A stretch of DNA of 64,000 nt from positions 1-64,000 of the forward strand of contig NZ_JABULX010000018.1 of NCBI RefSeq assembly GCF_013328345.1, in the 5' to 3' direction. Both the position numbers and the translations under genes were made by a program. Below are positions 17,002 to 26,264 of this stretch, in pieces; within the stretch, counting starts at the first letter, position 1, and every line of letters starts with the position of its first letter. This stretch comes from Marinifaba aquimaris. Its GTDB lineage: Bacteria > Pseudomonadota > Gammaproteobacteria > Enterobacterales > Alteromonadaceae. The notes beneath the pieces were generated by a model that had not been told where the DNA came from, did not search any database, and saw only the letters and a program-made list of their open reading frames with translations.

Positions 17002-18141
17002 ATGTCGAAACGCGATTTTTATGAAGTGCTAGGAGTTCAGAAAGGAGCTTCAGAGCGAGATATCAAAAAAGCTTACAAACGCTTAGCGATGAAGTATCAC
17101 CCTGACCGCACAAAAGGTGACAAAGATCTAGAAGCTAAATTCAAAGAAATTACCGAAGCTTATGAAGTCTTAACCGATGAAAATATGCGTGCTCGTTACG
17201 ACCAGTATGGTCATGCTGGTGTTGATCCGCAGCAAGGTGGATTTGGCGGCGGTGGCGGAGGCCAGGGCTTTGACGATATTTTTGGCGATGTATTCGGTGA
17301 CATCTTCGGTGGTGGCGGCCGTCGCGGAGGTGGTCAATCACGTGCTCAACGCGGTGCAGACTTACGTTACAACTTAGATATCTCTTTAGAAGAAGCGGTT
17401 AAAGGTAAATCCGTAGAAATCAAAGTGCCAACTTGGGTATCTTGTGAACCATGTGATGGTACGGGTGCGAAAAAAGGCACACAGCCGAAAACGTGTCCAA
17501 CTTGTCACGGTTCGGGTCAAGTACAAATGCGCCAAGGTTTCTTTGCGGTTCAACAAACGTGTCCAACTTGTCACGGTAAGGGCAAGATCATTGCAGACCC
17601 TTGTACTTCGTGTAGTGGTCAAGGCCGTGTTCAAAAGACTAAGACGTTATCAGTTAAAGTACCAGCAGGTGTTGATACCGGTGACCGTATTCGATTAGCC
17701 GGTGAAGGTGAAGCGGGCCAAAACGGTGCACCAGCGGGCGATTTATACGTTCAAATTAATGTGCGTGAACACGCAATCTTTGAACGAGATGGTACAAATT
17801 TATATTGTGAAGTACCGATTAGTTTCAGCACAGCAGCACTTGGTGGTGAGATTGAAGTACCAACTTTAGATGGCAAAGTTAAGTTAAAGATCCCTACAGA
17901 AACACAAACGGGTCGTATGTTCCGTATGCGTGGTAAAGGGGTAACTTCAGTACACGGTGGCGGTGTGGGTGACTTAATTTGTAAGGTGGTGATTGAAACA
18001 CCAGTTAACCTAAATGAAGAACAAAAAGAGTTATTGCGTCAATTTGACCAGACCTGTGAGCAAGGTAAAGACAAGCATAGACCAAAAGAGAAAGGTTTCT
18101 TTGATGGTGTTAAACGCTTCTTTGACGACCTAACTAGTTAA
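17002..18141 (+). CDS. dnaJ: Co-chaperone DnaJ (Hsp40)
   Basis: Class I Hsp40 of 379 aa that delivers clients to DnaK and triggers its ATPase. The J domain (1-70) has HPD in [11 protein letters not shown] Gly/Phe-rich linker (about 75-120) is followed by a zinc-binding region with four CxxCxGxG repeats: [24 protein letters not shown] and CTSCSGQG. The two C-terminal beta domains follow. It is 202 bases after dnaK and may be read partly by read-through and partly from its own promoter in that gap. Confidence 0.99.
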   Translation: MSKRDFYEVLGVQKGASERDIKKAYKRLAMKYHPDRTKGDKDLEAKFKEITEAYEVLTDENMRARYDQYGHAGVDPQQGGFGGGGGGQGFDDIFGDVFGDIFGGGGRRGGGQSRAQRGADLRYNLDISLEEAVKGKSVEIKVPTWVSCEPCDGTGAKKGTQPKTCPTCHGSGQVQMRQGFFAVQQTCPTCHGKGKIIADPCTSCSGQGRVQKTKTLSVKVPAGVDTGDRIRLAGEGEAGQNGAPAGDLYVQINVREHAIFERDGTNLYCEVPISFSTAALGGEIEVPTLDGKVKLKIPTETQTGRMFRMRGKGVTSVHGGGVGDLICKVVIETPVNLNEEQKELLRQFDQTCEQGKDKHRPKEKGFFDGVKRFFDDLTS

Positions 18142-18168
18142 GTTGCGCTGCAATCATAAAAATTGAAT

Positions 18169-18197
18169 AAAAGCCAAGTTTAATACTTGGCTTTTTT
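18169..18197 (+). terminator. Rho-independent terminator after dnaJ
   Basis: AAAAGCCAAG (18169-18178) pairs with CTTGGCTTTT (18186-18195), seven-base loop, six T. Confidence 0.93.
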
Positions 18198-18381
18198 GTA
18201 TCTGTAACCGACTTTTTTATAAATCGATACACCTAGGTTATAGCCCTTGTTTTTATTTGGTTTTTACTGTCTTTTTGGCTAGTTTATATGCAATGGATAT
18301 GTTAGCCTACGCGGCATTCATTTTAGTGAATAATCTATTCGTTTAAGTGAATACTTATCAAAATTTTTTAAGGAAAAAAAA

Positions 18382-18861
18382 ATGAAAAAGCTTCTAATCG
18401 CTTCTACTTTATTCGCATCTTCTTCAGCTATGGCCGTTGCGCCAGGTGGTCCTAACTGTGGTTGGGGTAACATGATTTTTGAAGGTCAAGCAGGTGCAGG
18501 TAGCCACATCGTTGCTTTAACTACTAACGGTTCTTCTGGTAACGCTTCTTTCGGTATGACTTTTGGTACAAATGGTTGTTCTACTGAAGGTAAATTAACA
18601 TACGGCGGCAAAGAAATGATCGACGTAAGTTTAATTATGGATGAGTTCAGCGAAGACGTTGCTCGTGGTGAAGGTGAAGCATTAACTGCTGTAGCTGTAT
18701 CTTTAGGTGTTGATGCGCAAGATCGTGCATTATTCGCTGAAACGTTACACAACAACTTCGACGCTATCTTCCCATCAGAAGAAGCAACAACTGAGCACGT
18801 AGTAAGCACTATGTTCGTTGTTTTAAAAGAAGAAAAATCTTTAGCTAAGTACGTATCTTAA
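18382..18861 (+). CDS. Exported DUF3015-family protein
   Basis: A 159-aa protein with a clear signal peptide (MKKLLIASTLFASSSAMA). The mature start PGGPNCGWGNMIFEGQ is a hallmark of DUF3015, followed by a Gly/Thr/Ser-rich stretch with a second cysteine in GTNGCSTEGK and a mostly helical acidic C-terminal half. DUF3015 proteins are periplasmic or envelope proteins of unknown function common in marine and delta-type proteobacteria. It has a good ribosome site (AAGGA) and its own terminator, so it is a single-gene unit. Codons are highly biased, suggesting strong expression. Confidence 0.85.
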   Translation: MKKLLIASTLFASSSAMAVAPGGPNCGWGNMIFEGQAGAGSHIVALTTNGSSGNASFGMTFGTNGCSTEGKLTYGGKEMIDVSLIMDEFSEDVARGEGEALTAVAVSLGVDAQDRALFAETLHNNFDAIFPSEEATTEHVVSTMFVVLKEEKSLAKYVS

Positions 18862-18883
18862 TACCGTTTATCTTTGCTAATAC

Positions 18884-18907
18884 AGGGCTGTTTTTACAGC
18901 CCTTTTT
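18884..18907 (+). terminator. Rho-independent terminator after the DUF3015 gene
   Basis: AGGGCTGT (18884-18891) pairs with ACAGCCCT (18895-18902), three-base loop, T run. Confidence 0.92.
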
Positions 18908-18939
18908 GATATCTAATTTTCGATAATAGAAGCCTCCTC

Positions 18940-20769
18940 ATGCGATCTGCATTGCTTTTCTTGCTTACTTTTTGTTGTTTCCACTCTTTTGCATTTTCCA
19001 CTTCGACTGATTTAAAACAACTAGCTCAAGACCCTAAATGGGCTGCTATGTTGCATTACAGTGCTGCTGAACCTGGTGAGCAGGCGATGAGCTTTGTTGA
19101 TGATGACGATTTTTTCTTAGCGCCAAATGGCGTCTCTGATTTGTACGCAGAACTACAAGCAAGTATTAAACAACTGATTGCTAAACCTGAACTTCAGTGT
19201 TTATTTCCCGGTCGCACCTTGTGGCTAAGTCAAGTTGTTAATGGCTTTAAAGATACGCTCCCTTCAATTGATTGTCCCGAATATCAAGATTGGCGTAAGC
19301 GAGTAAACACTGACTCAGTTGTTCTTGTATTTGCGTCAAGTCAATTAAATAGCCCATCATCTATGTATGGCCATACTTTTTTCCGTTTTGACCCTCCGAA
19401 TGTAAAAGCTGAGTCAACGTATTTGTCTTACGCCCTTAATTTTGGTGCTAACTTACCTGCCGATGCTGGTGGTATCGGTTATGCAATCAAAGGGCTAACA
19501 GGTGGTTACCCAGGCTATTTTGCTGCTAACCCATACTTTGAAAAAATTAAAGAATATACCCGAACTGAAAATCGCGATATGTGGGAATACAAACTCGATT
19601 TATCTGACAGTGAGATCGATCTATTGATGGCTCATGTTTGGGAAATGCGAGATATTAATTTTGATTATTTCTTCTTTGATGAAAATTGCTCGTTTAGGCT
19701 ACTTGAACTGATTGATGTTGTGCAAAGTGAAACTGATTTATCGGCACAGTTTCCGGGAACGGCGACACCTATTGATACAGTGAGGGCATTTGAAGCGGCT
19801 AATTTAATTAAAGAAACCAATTATCGCCCTTCAGTGATGACCCAGCTAGAGTTTCAATTAGCTCAGTTAAACGAAGAGCAAAGAGCACTGACGCATTTGT
19901 TAGCGTACGATTTATCAATTATGGATAGCGAGCGATTTAAGCAGCAAGACAAGGCATCTCAACAGTTAGTCATCGATAGTGCCTATCGTTACCTGAGGTA
20001 CAAAAGCATCGGCAATTTCGACGATAAGTCGATTAATAAAAGAAGCTTTAAATTACTCAAGAGTATTAATAAAACCCAGTTTAAAAAAGTTGCAAAGGCG
20101 CCTGCGCCAAAAAGTCCAGAAAAAGGACATAAAACCGGTTTAATGGCTTTAAGTGCAGGGGATTCGGCCGGTAAAGCATTTGTCGATATGACTTATCGCA
20201 CAACATACCACGATTTACTCGATCCTATTTTAGGTTATCCCGATGGCATGTCTTTAAATATGGGCAAGCTAGTTGTGAGGGCAATTGGGGATGACATTAA
20301 GTTACAGCAAGCTGAATTGTTAGATATCACCTCTTTATCTGCCCGTAATTTGTTTTTGTCGCCTTTGTCTTGGCAAACTAATGTAGGATTAGAAAGGCAA
20401 TGGACCAAGGGCAAGGATACCTTGGTAGCTCAAGGGCGAGCTGGTGTTGGGGTAACTTATGAGCTCATCGCAAACTCTCAACTTTTTGCCATGGTCACAG
20501 CAAGACTTGAATACAACGATAAACTTAAAAATGAATTATCTATCGCGCCGGGATGGCAAGCAGGTTATAGACAAGTCTTCGAGTTTGGAAATCTTTTAAT
20601 CGAAAGTAAAAAACACTTCGTACTCGATGATTTTTCTCGGTTTGAAACCAAACTGGCACAAAGTTTTGATTTAAAAGAGCAGGGGGCTTTAATCATTGAA
20701 TGGCAATACAATAAGGTCGATGATGAATCATTTAACGAAGCCTCATTACAGTATAGATACTATTTTTAA
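18940..20769 (+). CDS. DUF4105 / Lnb-like N-terminal periplasmic protein
   Basis: A 609-aa exported protein. A signal peptide (about 1-18) precedes an N-terminal region, then a DUF4105 domain (about 125-300), the domain that in Gram-positive Lnb makes lyso-form lipoproteins by acyl transfer. The probable catalytic His145 is in SSMYGHTFFRF and Cys250 in FFDENCSFRLLEL, both retained. The C-terminal third is beta-rich with alternating hydrophobic residues and ends in Phe (YRYYF), as outer-membrane barrel strands do, so the protein may be anchored in the outer membrane. A role in lipoprotein or lipid acyl chemistry is inferred from the domain only. Confidence 0.85.
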   Translation: MRSALLFLLTFCCFHSFAFSTSTDLKQLAQDPKWAAMLHYSAAEPGEQAMSFVDDDDFFLAPNGVSDLYAELQASIKQLIAKPELQCLFPGRTLWLSQVVNGFKDTLPSIDCPEYQDWRKRVNTDSVVLVFASSQLNSPSSMYGHTFFRFDPPNVKAESTYLSYALNFGANLPADAGGIGYAIKGLTGGYPGYFAANPYFEKIKEYTRTENRDMWEYKLDLSDSEIDLLMAHVWEMRDINFDYFFFDENCSFRLLELIDVVQSETDLSAQFPGTATPIDTVRAFEAANLIKETNYRPSVMTQLEFQLAQLNEEQRALTHLLAYDLSIMDSERFKQQDKASQQLVIDSAYRYLRYKSIGNFDDKSINKRSFKLLKSINKTQFKKVAKAPAPKSPEKGHKTGLMALSAGDSAGKAFVDMTYRTTYHDLLDPILGYPDGMSLNMGKLVVRAIGDDIKLQQAELLDITSLSARNLFLSPLSWQTNVGLERQWTKGKDTLVAQGRAGVGVTYELIANSQLFAMVTARLEYNDKLKNELSIAPGWQAGYRQVFEFGNLLIESKKHFVLDDFSRFETKLAQSFDLKEQGALIIEWQYNKVDDESFNEASLQYRYYF

Positions 20770-21625
20770 GGCTCTATTTATATTTCTAATCCTTACAACT
20801 AGCCTGACTAGTTGTAGTAACATGTTGTTCTTCCCTTCTAAAGAAATGCGAGATAGTCCTTTAATACTCGCATTTGAACCTAAAGATATTTGGTTGACGT
20901 CACCTGATGGAGTAAAGCTTCATGCTTGGTGGCTTGATGCAGACATCGGCAATCCCGCGAATCAGGTAATAAAAGGAACTGTCTATTATCTTCATGGTAA
21001 TGCTGAAAATATTTCCACGCATGTACGTAATGTTTTGTGGATGACAAAAGCGGGTTATCAAGTGTTATTACTTGATTATCGCGGATACGGTCTATCAGCA
21101 GGTATACCAGAAATAAACGGTCTACTCGCTGATGTTGAAACGGGCTTTCGCTACTTGCAATCACAGCCAAATGTTATGAATAAACCCATTATCTGGTTTG
21201 GCCAAAGTTTAGGGGCTGCTATCAGTAGTGCTGTTGTCAGTCTTAATGCGTCGTTTCAACCAAAAATTGATGTACTCATGTTAGATTCGAGTTTTACTCG
21301 TTATCGAGATATTGCTGAGGATGTAGCAAAGCGTCATTGGATAACTTATCCCATTGCCGGGATTGCTCGGGCTAATATGCCAAAATCAATTGACCCCATC
21401 GAGCATTTAAAGACGATACAGGGCATTCCTATTCTCATCATGCACAGCAAAGACGATAGGGTGATAACTTATGATCATGCTGAACAATTATTTTCAGTGC
21501 TTTCAGAGCCTAAATCACTTTTTACCTATCACGGTCCTCATATTTCAGCTTTTAGTAATGTCAAAAATCAAGAAATCATTTTGGGCTACCTAGATAAAAC
21601 GTTAAATCTGACGACTAAAGACTGA
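20723..21625 (+). CDS. Alpha/beta-hydrolase lipoprotein (BEM46/YfhR-like)
   Basis: A 300-aa hydrolase with a lipobox LTSC (Cys31), so probably membrane-attached. The nucleophile elbow is GQSLG (Ser162); HSKDDRV and HGPHISAF supply the expected Asp and His; HGNAEN is the oxyanion strand. The family contains esterases and peptidase-like enzymes with no agreed substrate. The frame is open from 20696, but AGG at 20714-20716 places ATG 20723 at a 6-base distance, so I use that start. It overlaps the DUF4105 gene by 47 bases in another frame, so the two are co-expressed. Confidence 0.87.
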   Translation: MNHLTKPHYSIDTIFKALFIFLILTTSLTSCSNMLFFPSKEMRDSPLILAFEPKDIWLTSPDGVKLHAWWLDADIGNPANQVIKGTVYYLHGNAENISTHVRNVLWMTKAGYQVLLLDYRGYGLSAGIPEINGLLADVETGFRYLQSQPNVMNKPIIWFGQSLGAAISSAVVSLNASFQPKIDVLMLDSSFTRYRDIAEDVAKRHWITYPIAGIARANMPKSIDPIEHLKTIQGIPILIMHSKDDRVITYDHAEQLFSVLSEPKSLFTYHGPHISAFSNVKNQEIILGYLDKTLNLTTKD

Positions 21626-21881
21626 TATTTTCACTTTCTAAAACGAGCTTTTGGCTTTTTTTCATTTTTTTGTCATTTTTTACCTGCAAATTTATTAAGT
21701 AATTGAGTGATATTGCGCGCAAAAACATAAAAAGCATGTGAAATAAAAATATGTAGCTATGCTTTATTAGATGGTGAGAGAATTTAGCTTGTTGAAAATA
21801 ACCAGTTTTTGTTCTTTTTTTGAATGTTTTGCTGTTTGTTTGAGCAAACAAACAAATTATCAAAAAAATTAAACAAAAGTG

Positions 21882-21910
21882 TTTGACACAAGTTCAAAAA
21901 TCCTTATCAT
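21882..21910 (+). promoter_or_regulatory. Sigma-70 promoter of the tRNA cluster
   Basis: Perfect -35 TTGACA (21882-21887), 17-base spacer, -10 TATCAT (21905-21910), then a GC-rich GCGCCCC discriminator as in stringently controlled stable-RNA promoters. The first tRNA starts 15 bases later. The remainder of the gap 21626-21881 is AT-rich with no feature I can name. Confidence 0.88.
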
Positions 21911-21925
21911 GCGCCCCACGAAAAC

Positions 21926-22018
21926 GGTGAGATGGCCGAGAGGCTGAAGGCGCTCCCCTGCTAAGGGAGTATAGGGTTTGTAGCCCTATCGAGGGTTCGA
22001 ATCCCTCTCTCACCGCCA
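21926..22018 (+). tRNA. tRNA-Ser (anticodon GCT)
   Basis: The acceptor arms GGTGAGA and TCTCACC pair; the anticodon loop reads CTGCTAA, the variable arm is long (class II), the T loop is GGTTCGAATCC, the discriminator is G and CCA is encoded. It decodes AGC/AGU serine. Confidence 0.97.
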
Positions 22019-22040
22019 TTAGTAAAATTGTGCAAGATGC

Positions 22041-22117
22041 GCGCGTGTAGCTCAGCTGGATAGAGTACCTGGCTACGAACCAGTAGGTCGGAGGTTCGAA
22101 TCCTTCCACGCGCGCCA
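22041..22117 (+). tRNA. tRNA-Arg (anticodon ACG), copy 1
   Basis: 77 nt with encoded CCA. Acceptor arms GCGCGTG/CACGCGC; anticodon loop CTACGAA; standard D and T arms. A34 is expected to be edited to inosine so the tRNA reads CGU, CGC and CGA. Confidence 0.97.
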
Positions 22118-22146
22118 TTTTCTTCACAATGTGCTTTTTACAGAGC

Positions 22147-22223
22147 GCGCGTGTAGCTCAGCTGGATAGAGTACCTGGCTACGAACCAGTAGGTCGGAGG
22201 TTCGAATCCTTCCACGCGCGCCA
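22147..22223 (+). tRNA. tRNA-Arg (anticodon ACG), copy 2
   Basis: Identical to copy 1 in the tRNA; it is offset by exactly 106 bases. Confidence 0.97.
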
Positions 22224-22252
22224 TTTTCTTCACAATGTGCTTTTTACAGAGC

Positions 22253-22329
22253 GCGCGTGTAGCTCAGCTGGATAGAGTACCTGGCTACGAACCAGTAGGT
22301 CGGAGGTTCGAATCCTTCCACGCGCGCCA
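22253..22329 (+). tRNA. tRNA-Arg (anticodon ACG), copy 3
   Basis: Identical to copies 1 and 2, 106 bases after copy 2, with the same spacer on both sides. Confidence 0.97.
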
Positions 22330-22358
22330 TTTTCTTCACAATGTGCTTTTTACAGAGC

Positions 22359-22435
22359 GCGCGTGTAGCTCAGCTGGATAGAGTACCTGGCTACGAACCA
22401 GTAGGTCGGAGGTTCGAATCCTTCCACGCGCGCCA
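22359..22435 (+). tRNA. tRNA-Arg (anticodon ACG), copy 4
   Basis: Identical tRNA; the sequence after its CCA departs from the repeat spacer within a few bases. Confidence 0.97.
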
Positions 22436-22766
22436 TTTCTCTTTACTCTGCTAGGTAAAGATACCTGCTTTGCTTTTCAATGAAACAACTTTGCACTTAT
22501 TGTTCTGATATCTATAAGAATTATTTGATCAGAACTAAAAAAGGTTACTGTTGGCAGTTCTTACACTGCTCATCTTTTAATAACTAATTCAGATTGACTA
22601 AAACCGTATTTAGGGTTTGAACCGAGTTTTGTACTTGTGTTTCATTTGCTCACTACCTGATCTGCATTCTAGATCCGTTGCAAATGTTCCACCTCTGATA
22701 TTGCTCGTTCATCCAATCCCCACTAGGTCTTAGTAAAATCTGTATTTATCTATGTGAAATGATGGT
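22436..22766 (+). other. 331-bp intergenic region between tRNAs and oadG
   Basis: No open frame, tRNA or strong terminator is apparent. CTTTAC/GTAAAG at 22441-22460 makes a weak hairpin just after the last tRNA, and TTCTGAT/ATCAGAA at 22501-22536 is a longer-range inverted repeat. The promoter of the oad operon should be here but I cannot assign it. Confidence 0.5.
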
Positions 22767-23018
22767 ATGGAAAAAATAAATGATTTGTTGCTAGAGGCTG
22801 CAAACCTACTTGGTGTAGGTATGGTAGTCGTTTTTCTATTTTTAGGTTTATTGATTTTTTGCATCAAAGGGATGTCGAAACTCTTTGCTGGTGAAATAGA
22901 AGCACCAAAAACGCCTCGTCCAACTCGCGCTACGGGTGGTAACACTCAAGTGAGAAGTGCACAAATAACGGCGGCAATTTCTGCTGCAATTCACCAGCAC
23001 CGTCAAAATAATAAATAA
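22767..23018 (+). CDS. oadG: Oxaloacetate decarboxylase gamma subunit
   Basis: An 83-aa single-pass membrane protein with the layout of OadG: a short N-terminus, one membrane segment (about residues 14-36, MVVVFLFLGLLIFCI), a charged middle and an Ala/His-rich tail (ITAAISAAIHQHRQ) that in this family binds Zn2+ and contacts the alpha subunit. It assembles the Na+-pumping decarboxylase. It is the first of oadG-oadA-oadB with a 16-base gap to oadA. The ribosome site before ATG 22767 is weak. Confidence 0.93.
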   Translation: MEKINDLLLEAANLLGVGMVVVFLFLGLLIFCIKGMSKLFAGEIEAPKTPRPTRATGGNTQVRSAQITAAISAAIHQHRQNNK

Positions 23019-23034
23019 GTAGGAGAAAACAAAG

Positions 23035-24816
23035 ATGTCAAAGCCATTAGCTTTAACTGAGCTTGTTTTACGAGACGCCCACCAATCACTGTTAGCGACA
23101 CGTTTACGTATCGAAGACATGTTACCCATTGCTGAAAAAATTGATAAGTTAGGCTACTGGTCAGTAGAAAGCTGGGGTGGTGCCACTTTTGATGCATGTA
23201 TTCGTTATCTAGGTGAAGATCCTTGGGAACGTATTCGTCTACTTAAAAAAGCAATGCCAAATACGAAGCAGCAAATGCTACTTCGCGGCCAAAATTTATT
23301 AGGCTACCGTCACTACGCGGACGATGTAGTTGCTAAGTTTGTTGAACGTGCGCACACTAACGGTGTCGATGTATTTCGTATCTTCGATGCGATGAATGAT
23401 GTTCGCAACTTACAAACTGCGGTTAAGTCTGCAATTGATGTAGGTGCTCACGCTCAAGGCACTTTATCTTATACAGTTAGCCCTGTTCATACATTAGATA
23501 ACTGGTTAGATTTAGCTCGCCAAATTGAAGACTTAGGTGTTCACTCTATCTTTATCAAAGACATGGCTGGCTTACTTAACCCTTATGTCGTTGAAGAGCT
23601 TGTTACGCGTTTAAAAGAAACGGTTTCTGTGCCAATTGCGATGCAATGTCACGCGACTACAGGTTTAAGTACAGCGACATACATGAAAGCGGTCGACGCA
23701 GGTATCGATATGTTAGATACAGCCGTATCAAGCATGAGTATGACTTATGGTCACACTGCAACAGAAACTATGGTTTCTATTGTAGAAGGTACAGACCGCG
23801 ATACGGGTATCGATTTAGCTGAAATGGAAGAAGTTGCAGCATACTTCCGCGATGTTCGCAAAAAGTACGCACAATTTGAAGGTGAGTTGAAAGGCGTTGA
23901 TGCACGTATCTTAACTGCACAAGTACCTGGTGGCATGTTAACAAACATGGAAAACCAATTACGTGAGCAAGGTGCTTCGGATAAATTAGACGAAGTATTA
24001 AAAGAAATTCCACGCGTTCGTGAAGATTTAGGCTTTATTCCTCTAGTAACACCAACTTCTCAAATTGTTGGTACTCAGGCGGTATTAAACGTATTAACGG
24101 GTGAACGTTACAAGTCAATCACTAAAGAAACAGCGGGTGTTTTAAAAGGTGAATACGGTGCAACTGCAGCACCAGTAAATACTGAATTACAACAACGCGT
24201 ATTAGATGGGGCTGAAGCCATTACTTGTCGTCCAGCAGATTTATTAGAACCAGAGCTTGATAAATTAACGACTGAATTAGACGGTTTAGCTTCAGAAAAA
24301 GGCTTATCTTTAGCTGACCAAAAAGTAGATGATGTATTAACGTATGCATTATTCCCACAAATTGGTCTTAAGTTCTTAGAAAATCGCAATAACCCTGATG
24401 CATTTGAACCTGCACCAACAGGTGATGTACCAGCTGAAGCAAAAGCTGCACCGAGCGCACCAGCTGCTGGTGAACCCGCTTCTTACGACGTGCACGTTGA
24501 TGGTAAGTTATTCCACGTTGACGTTGCGCCAAGTGGCACTATTCGCAATATCACACCAGCTGCAGCTGATGAGTCTGTTCCGCAAAAAGCGTCTGTACAA
24601 GGCGGCGAAACATTAAATGCACCATTAGCAGGTAATATCTTTAAAGTCATGGTTAAGCCAGGCGAGCAAGTTTCTGCTGGTGATGTTGTAATCATCATGG
24701 AAGCGATGAAGATGGAAACTGAAGTGCGTGCAGCCAAAGATGGTGAAGTAGTTGAATTACACGTGAAAGAGGGTGATTCAGTTGGCGCAGGTGACCCAGT
24801 GCTTTCTTTAGCATAA
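23035..24816 (+). CDS. oadA: Oxaloacetate decarboxylase alpha subunit (biotin protein)
   Basis: 593 aa. The N-terminal carboxyltransferase domain removes CO2 from oxaloacetate and loads it on biotin; the start [14 protein letters not shown] is typical and [11 protein letters not shown] holds the lysine near the active site. An Ala/Pro-rich linker (about 460-480) leads to the biotinyl domain, where EAMKMETEV gives the biotinylated Lys. The metal-binding block reads MQCHATTG; family members usually have HxH here, so the first His seems to be Gln. AGGAG precedes ATG 23035. It functions with OadB and OadG at the inner membrane, coupling decarboxylation to Na+ export. Confidence 0.96.
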   Translation: MSKPLALTELVLRDAHQSLLATRLRIEDMLPIAEKIDKLGYWSVESWGGATFDACIRYLGEDPWERIRLLKKAMPNTKQQMLLRGQNLLGYRHYADDVVAKFVERAHTNGVDVFRIFDAMNDVRNLQTAVKSAIDVGAHAQGTLSYTVSPVHTLDNWLDLARQIEDLGVHSIFIKDMAGLLNPYVVEELVTRLKETVSVPIAMQCHATTGLSTATYMKAVDAGIDMLDTAVSSMSMTYGHTATETMVSIVEGTDRDTGIDLAEMEEVAAYFRDVRKKYAQFEGELKGVDARILTAQVPGGMLTNMENQLREQGASDKLDEVLKEIPRVREDLGFIPLVTPTSQIVGTQAVLNVLTGERYKSITKETAGVLKGEYGATAAPVNTELQQRVLDGAEAITCRPADLLEPELDKLTTELDGLASEKGLSLADQKVDDVLTYALFPQIGLKFLENRNNPDAFEPAPTGDVPAEAKAAPSAPAAGEPASYDVHVDGKLFHVDVAPSGTIRNITPAAADESVPQKASVQGGETLNAPLAGNIFKVMVKPGEQVSAGDVVIIMEAMKMETEVRAAKDGEVVELHVKEGDSVGAGDPVLSLA

Positions 24817-24826
24817 GAGGTTATCA

Positions 24827-25960
24827 ATGGAAGGTTTATTAACACTTTGGAATTCAACGGGTCTGGCTAATTTTGAAATTGGCCAACTCGTTATGATGGC
24901 CGTTGGTTTTGGCTTACTGTACTTAGCAATTGCTAAGAAATTTGAGCCTTTATTACTTGTTCCAATCGGCTTTGGTGCGCTTTTAACTAACATTCCTGTG
25001 GCTGGTTTAGCCGAAGCAGGTGGTATGTTGCACTATGTATACTACATAGGTATTGATACTGGGGTATTCCCACTATTAATCTTTATGGGTGTTGGTGCAA
25101 TGACGGACTTCAGCGCCTTAATTGCTAACCCTAAAATGTTACTTTTAGGTGCAGCAGCTCAGTTTGGTATCTTCGCAACTTTATTAGGTGCGATCTTACT
25201 GAATTTAGTTCCAGGCTTTGAATTTTCACTAGCCGACGCTTCTGCTATTGCAATCATCGGTGGTGCAGATGGCCCGACGGCTATTTTCTTAGCATCTAAG
25301 TTAGCGCCTCATTTACTCGGTGCGATTGCTGTTGCCGCTTATTCATACATGGCGCTTGTTCCTATCATTCAGCCGCCAATCATGAAAGCATTAACAACAG
25401 AAGAAGAGCGTAATATTAAGATGGAACAATTACGTCCAGTATCGCAACGTGAAAAGATTATTTTCCCGTTAATGGTATTGTTCGCTACTATCTTGTTCTT
25501 ACCATCAGCTTCACCACTAGTTGGTTGTTTCTGTTTAGGTAACTTAATGCGTGAATGTGGTGTAGTTGATCGTTTAAGCAAAACTGCTCAAAACGAACTT
25601 ATTAACATCGTGACTATCTTCTTAGGTTTAGCGGTTGGTTCTAAGCTGAACTCTCAAGATTTCTTAACGGTTGAGACATTAGGTATTTTAGCATTAGGTG
25701 CAGTTGCATTTGGTGTAGGTACTGCAGCGGGTGTATTAATGGCTAAATTAATGAGCCGTTTATCTGGTGGTTCGATTAACCCATTAGTAGGCGCGGCAGG
25801 TGTATCCGCTGTACCAATGGCAGCACGTGTAGTTAACAAGGTTGGTTTAGAGTCTAACCCGCATAACTTCTTATTGATGCATGCTATGGGGCCAAATGTA
25901 GCCGGTGTACTTGGGTCTGCAGTTGCAGCTGGTATTTTACTTGCCCTCGTTGGCGGCTAA
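24827..25960 (+). CDS. oadB: Oxaloacetate decarboxylase beta subunit (Na+ pump)
   Basis: A 377-aa integral membrane protein that decarboxylates carboxybiotin and drives Na+ out of the cell. It has roughly nine to eleven hydrophobic segments; conserved blocks include [18 protein letters not shown] (about residues 143-160), with the ion-binding Asp, and a second motif [18 protein letters not shown]. The length fits the shorter form of the family. It starts ten bases after oadA and ends the operon at a strong terminator. With the nqr operon 11 kb away it points to a sodium economy. Confidence 0.96.
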   Translation: MEGLLTLWNSTGLANFEIGQLVMMAVGFGLLYLAIAKKFEPLLLVPIGFGALLTNIPVAGLAEAGGMLHYVYYIGIDTGVFPLLIFMGVGAMTDFSALIANPKMLLLGAAAQFGIFATLLGAILLNLVPGFEFSLADASAIAIIGGADGPTAIFLASKLAPHLLGAIAVAAYSYMALVPIIQPPIMKALTTEEERNIKMEQLRPVSQREKIIFPLMVLFATILFLPSASPLVGCFCLGNLMRECGVVDRLSKTAQNELINIVTIFLGLAVGSKLNSQDFLTVETLGILALGAVAFGVGTAAGVLMAKLMSRLSGGSINPLVGAAGVSAVPMAARVVNKVGLESNPHNFLLMHAMGPNVAGVLGSAVAAGILLALVGG

Positions 25961-25996
25961 TGCAAAAAAGAATTTAACTTCTCCAAAGTTAAATCT

Positions 25997-26032
25997 AAAA
26001 AGGCGTTATTGCATAGCAATAACGTCTTTTTT
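25997..26032. terminator. Bidirectional terminator between oadB and the ampG operon
   Basis: 16-bp stem (25997-26012 with 26016-26031, one G-T pair) with a three-base loop and A/T runs on both sides, serving both convergent operons. Confidence 0.95.
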
Positions 26033-26081
26033 GTATATTGAATAAGGCATTAGATACCCATCTATTTGTATTAGATAGACA

Positions 26082-26264
26082 TTAAGACCAGTCTGAATTT
26101 GTTGCCCACAGCATAAAAATAAAGAAACCGATCACAACCGCATTTATTGCGAAGATTATTTTAAAACCTTTCATGCCTTGAGAAACGGTCCAACCATTTG
26201 CCTTGAGATACCAAAACCAAAGGCCAAAGGTGATAATAGGTAAGAGGATAAATAATCGTATCAT
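26082..26264 (-). CDS. 60-aa membrane protein translationally coupled to ampG
   Basis: Two hydrophobic segments (about residues 3-21 and 35-54) joined by a short loop, KANGWTVSQGMKGFKI. Its ATG overlaps the ampG TGA by four bases (ATGA), so it should be translated with the permease. It has no motif I recognise. Being at the end of the ampG transcript, before the terminator, with intact frame and coupling, it is probably a real gene, perhaps a small accessory of the transporter; the latter is speculation. Confidence 0.72.
   Translation of the reverse strand: MIRLFILLPIITFGLWFWYLKANGWTVSQGMKGFKIIFAINAVVIGFFIFMLWATNSDWS

Larger units (their letters stand above)
22041..22440 (+). repeat. 106-bp tandem repeat carrying tRNA-Arg
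   Basis: Each unit is a 77-nt tRNA plus a 29-nt spacer. Three full units and a fourth tRNA are identical by eye, including the spacers, so the array arose by recent tandem duplication or is kept uniform by recombination. Confidence 0.95.

Noticed and set aside
17386-17698. Alternative frames within dnaJ with repeated Cys/Val blocks
   Set aside because: Shadows of the four CxxCxGxG zinc repeats read in other frames.
21615-21863. Minus-strand frame of 82 codons downstream of the hydrolase gene
   Set aside because: It lies in AT-rich non-coding DNA, has Phe/Lys-rich low-complexity content and no ribosome site or partner.
21894-22127. Minus-strand frame of 77 codons with VEGFEPPTYWF and similar stretches
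   Set aside because: It is the antisense of tRNA genes, a well-known false protein pattern produced by T-arm sequences; the tRNAs explain the region.
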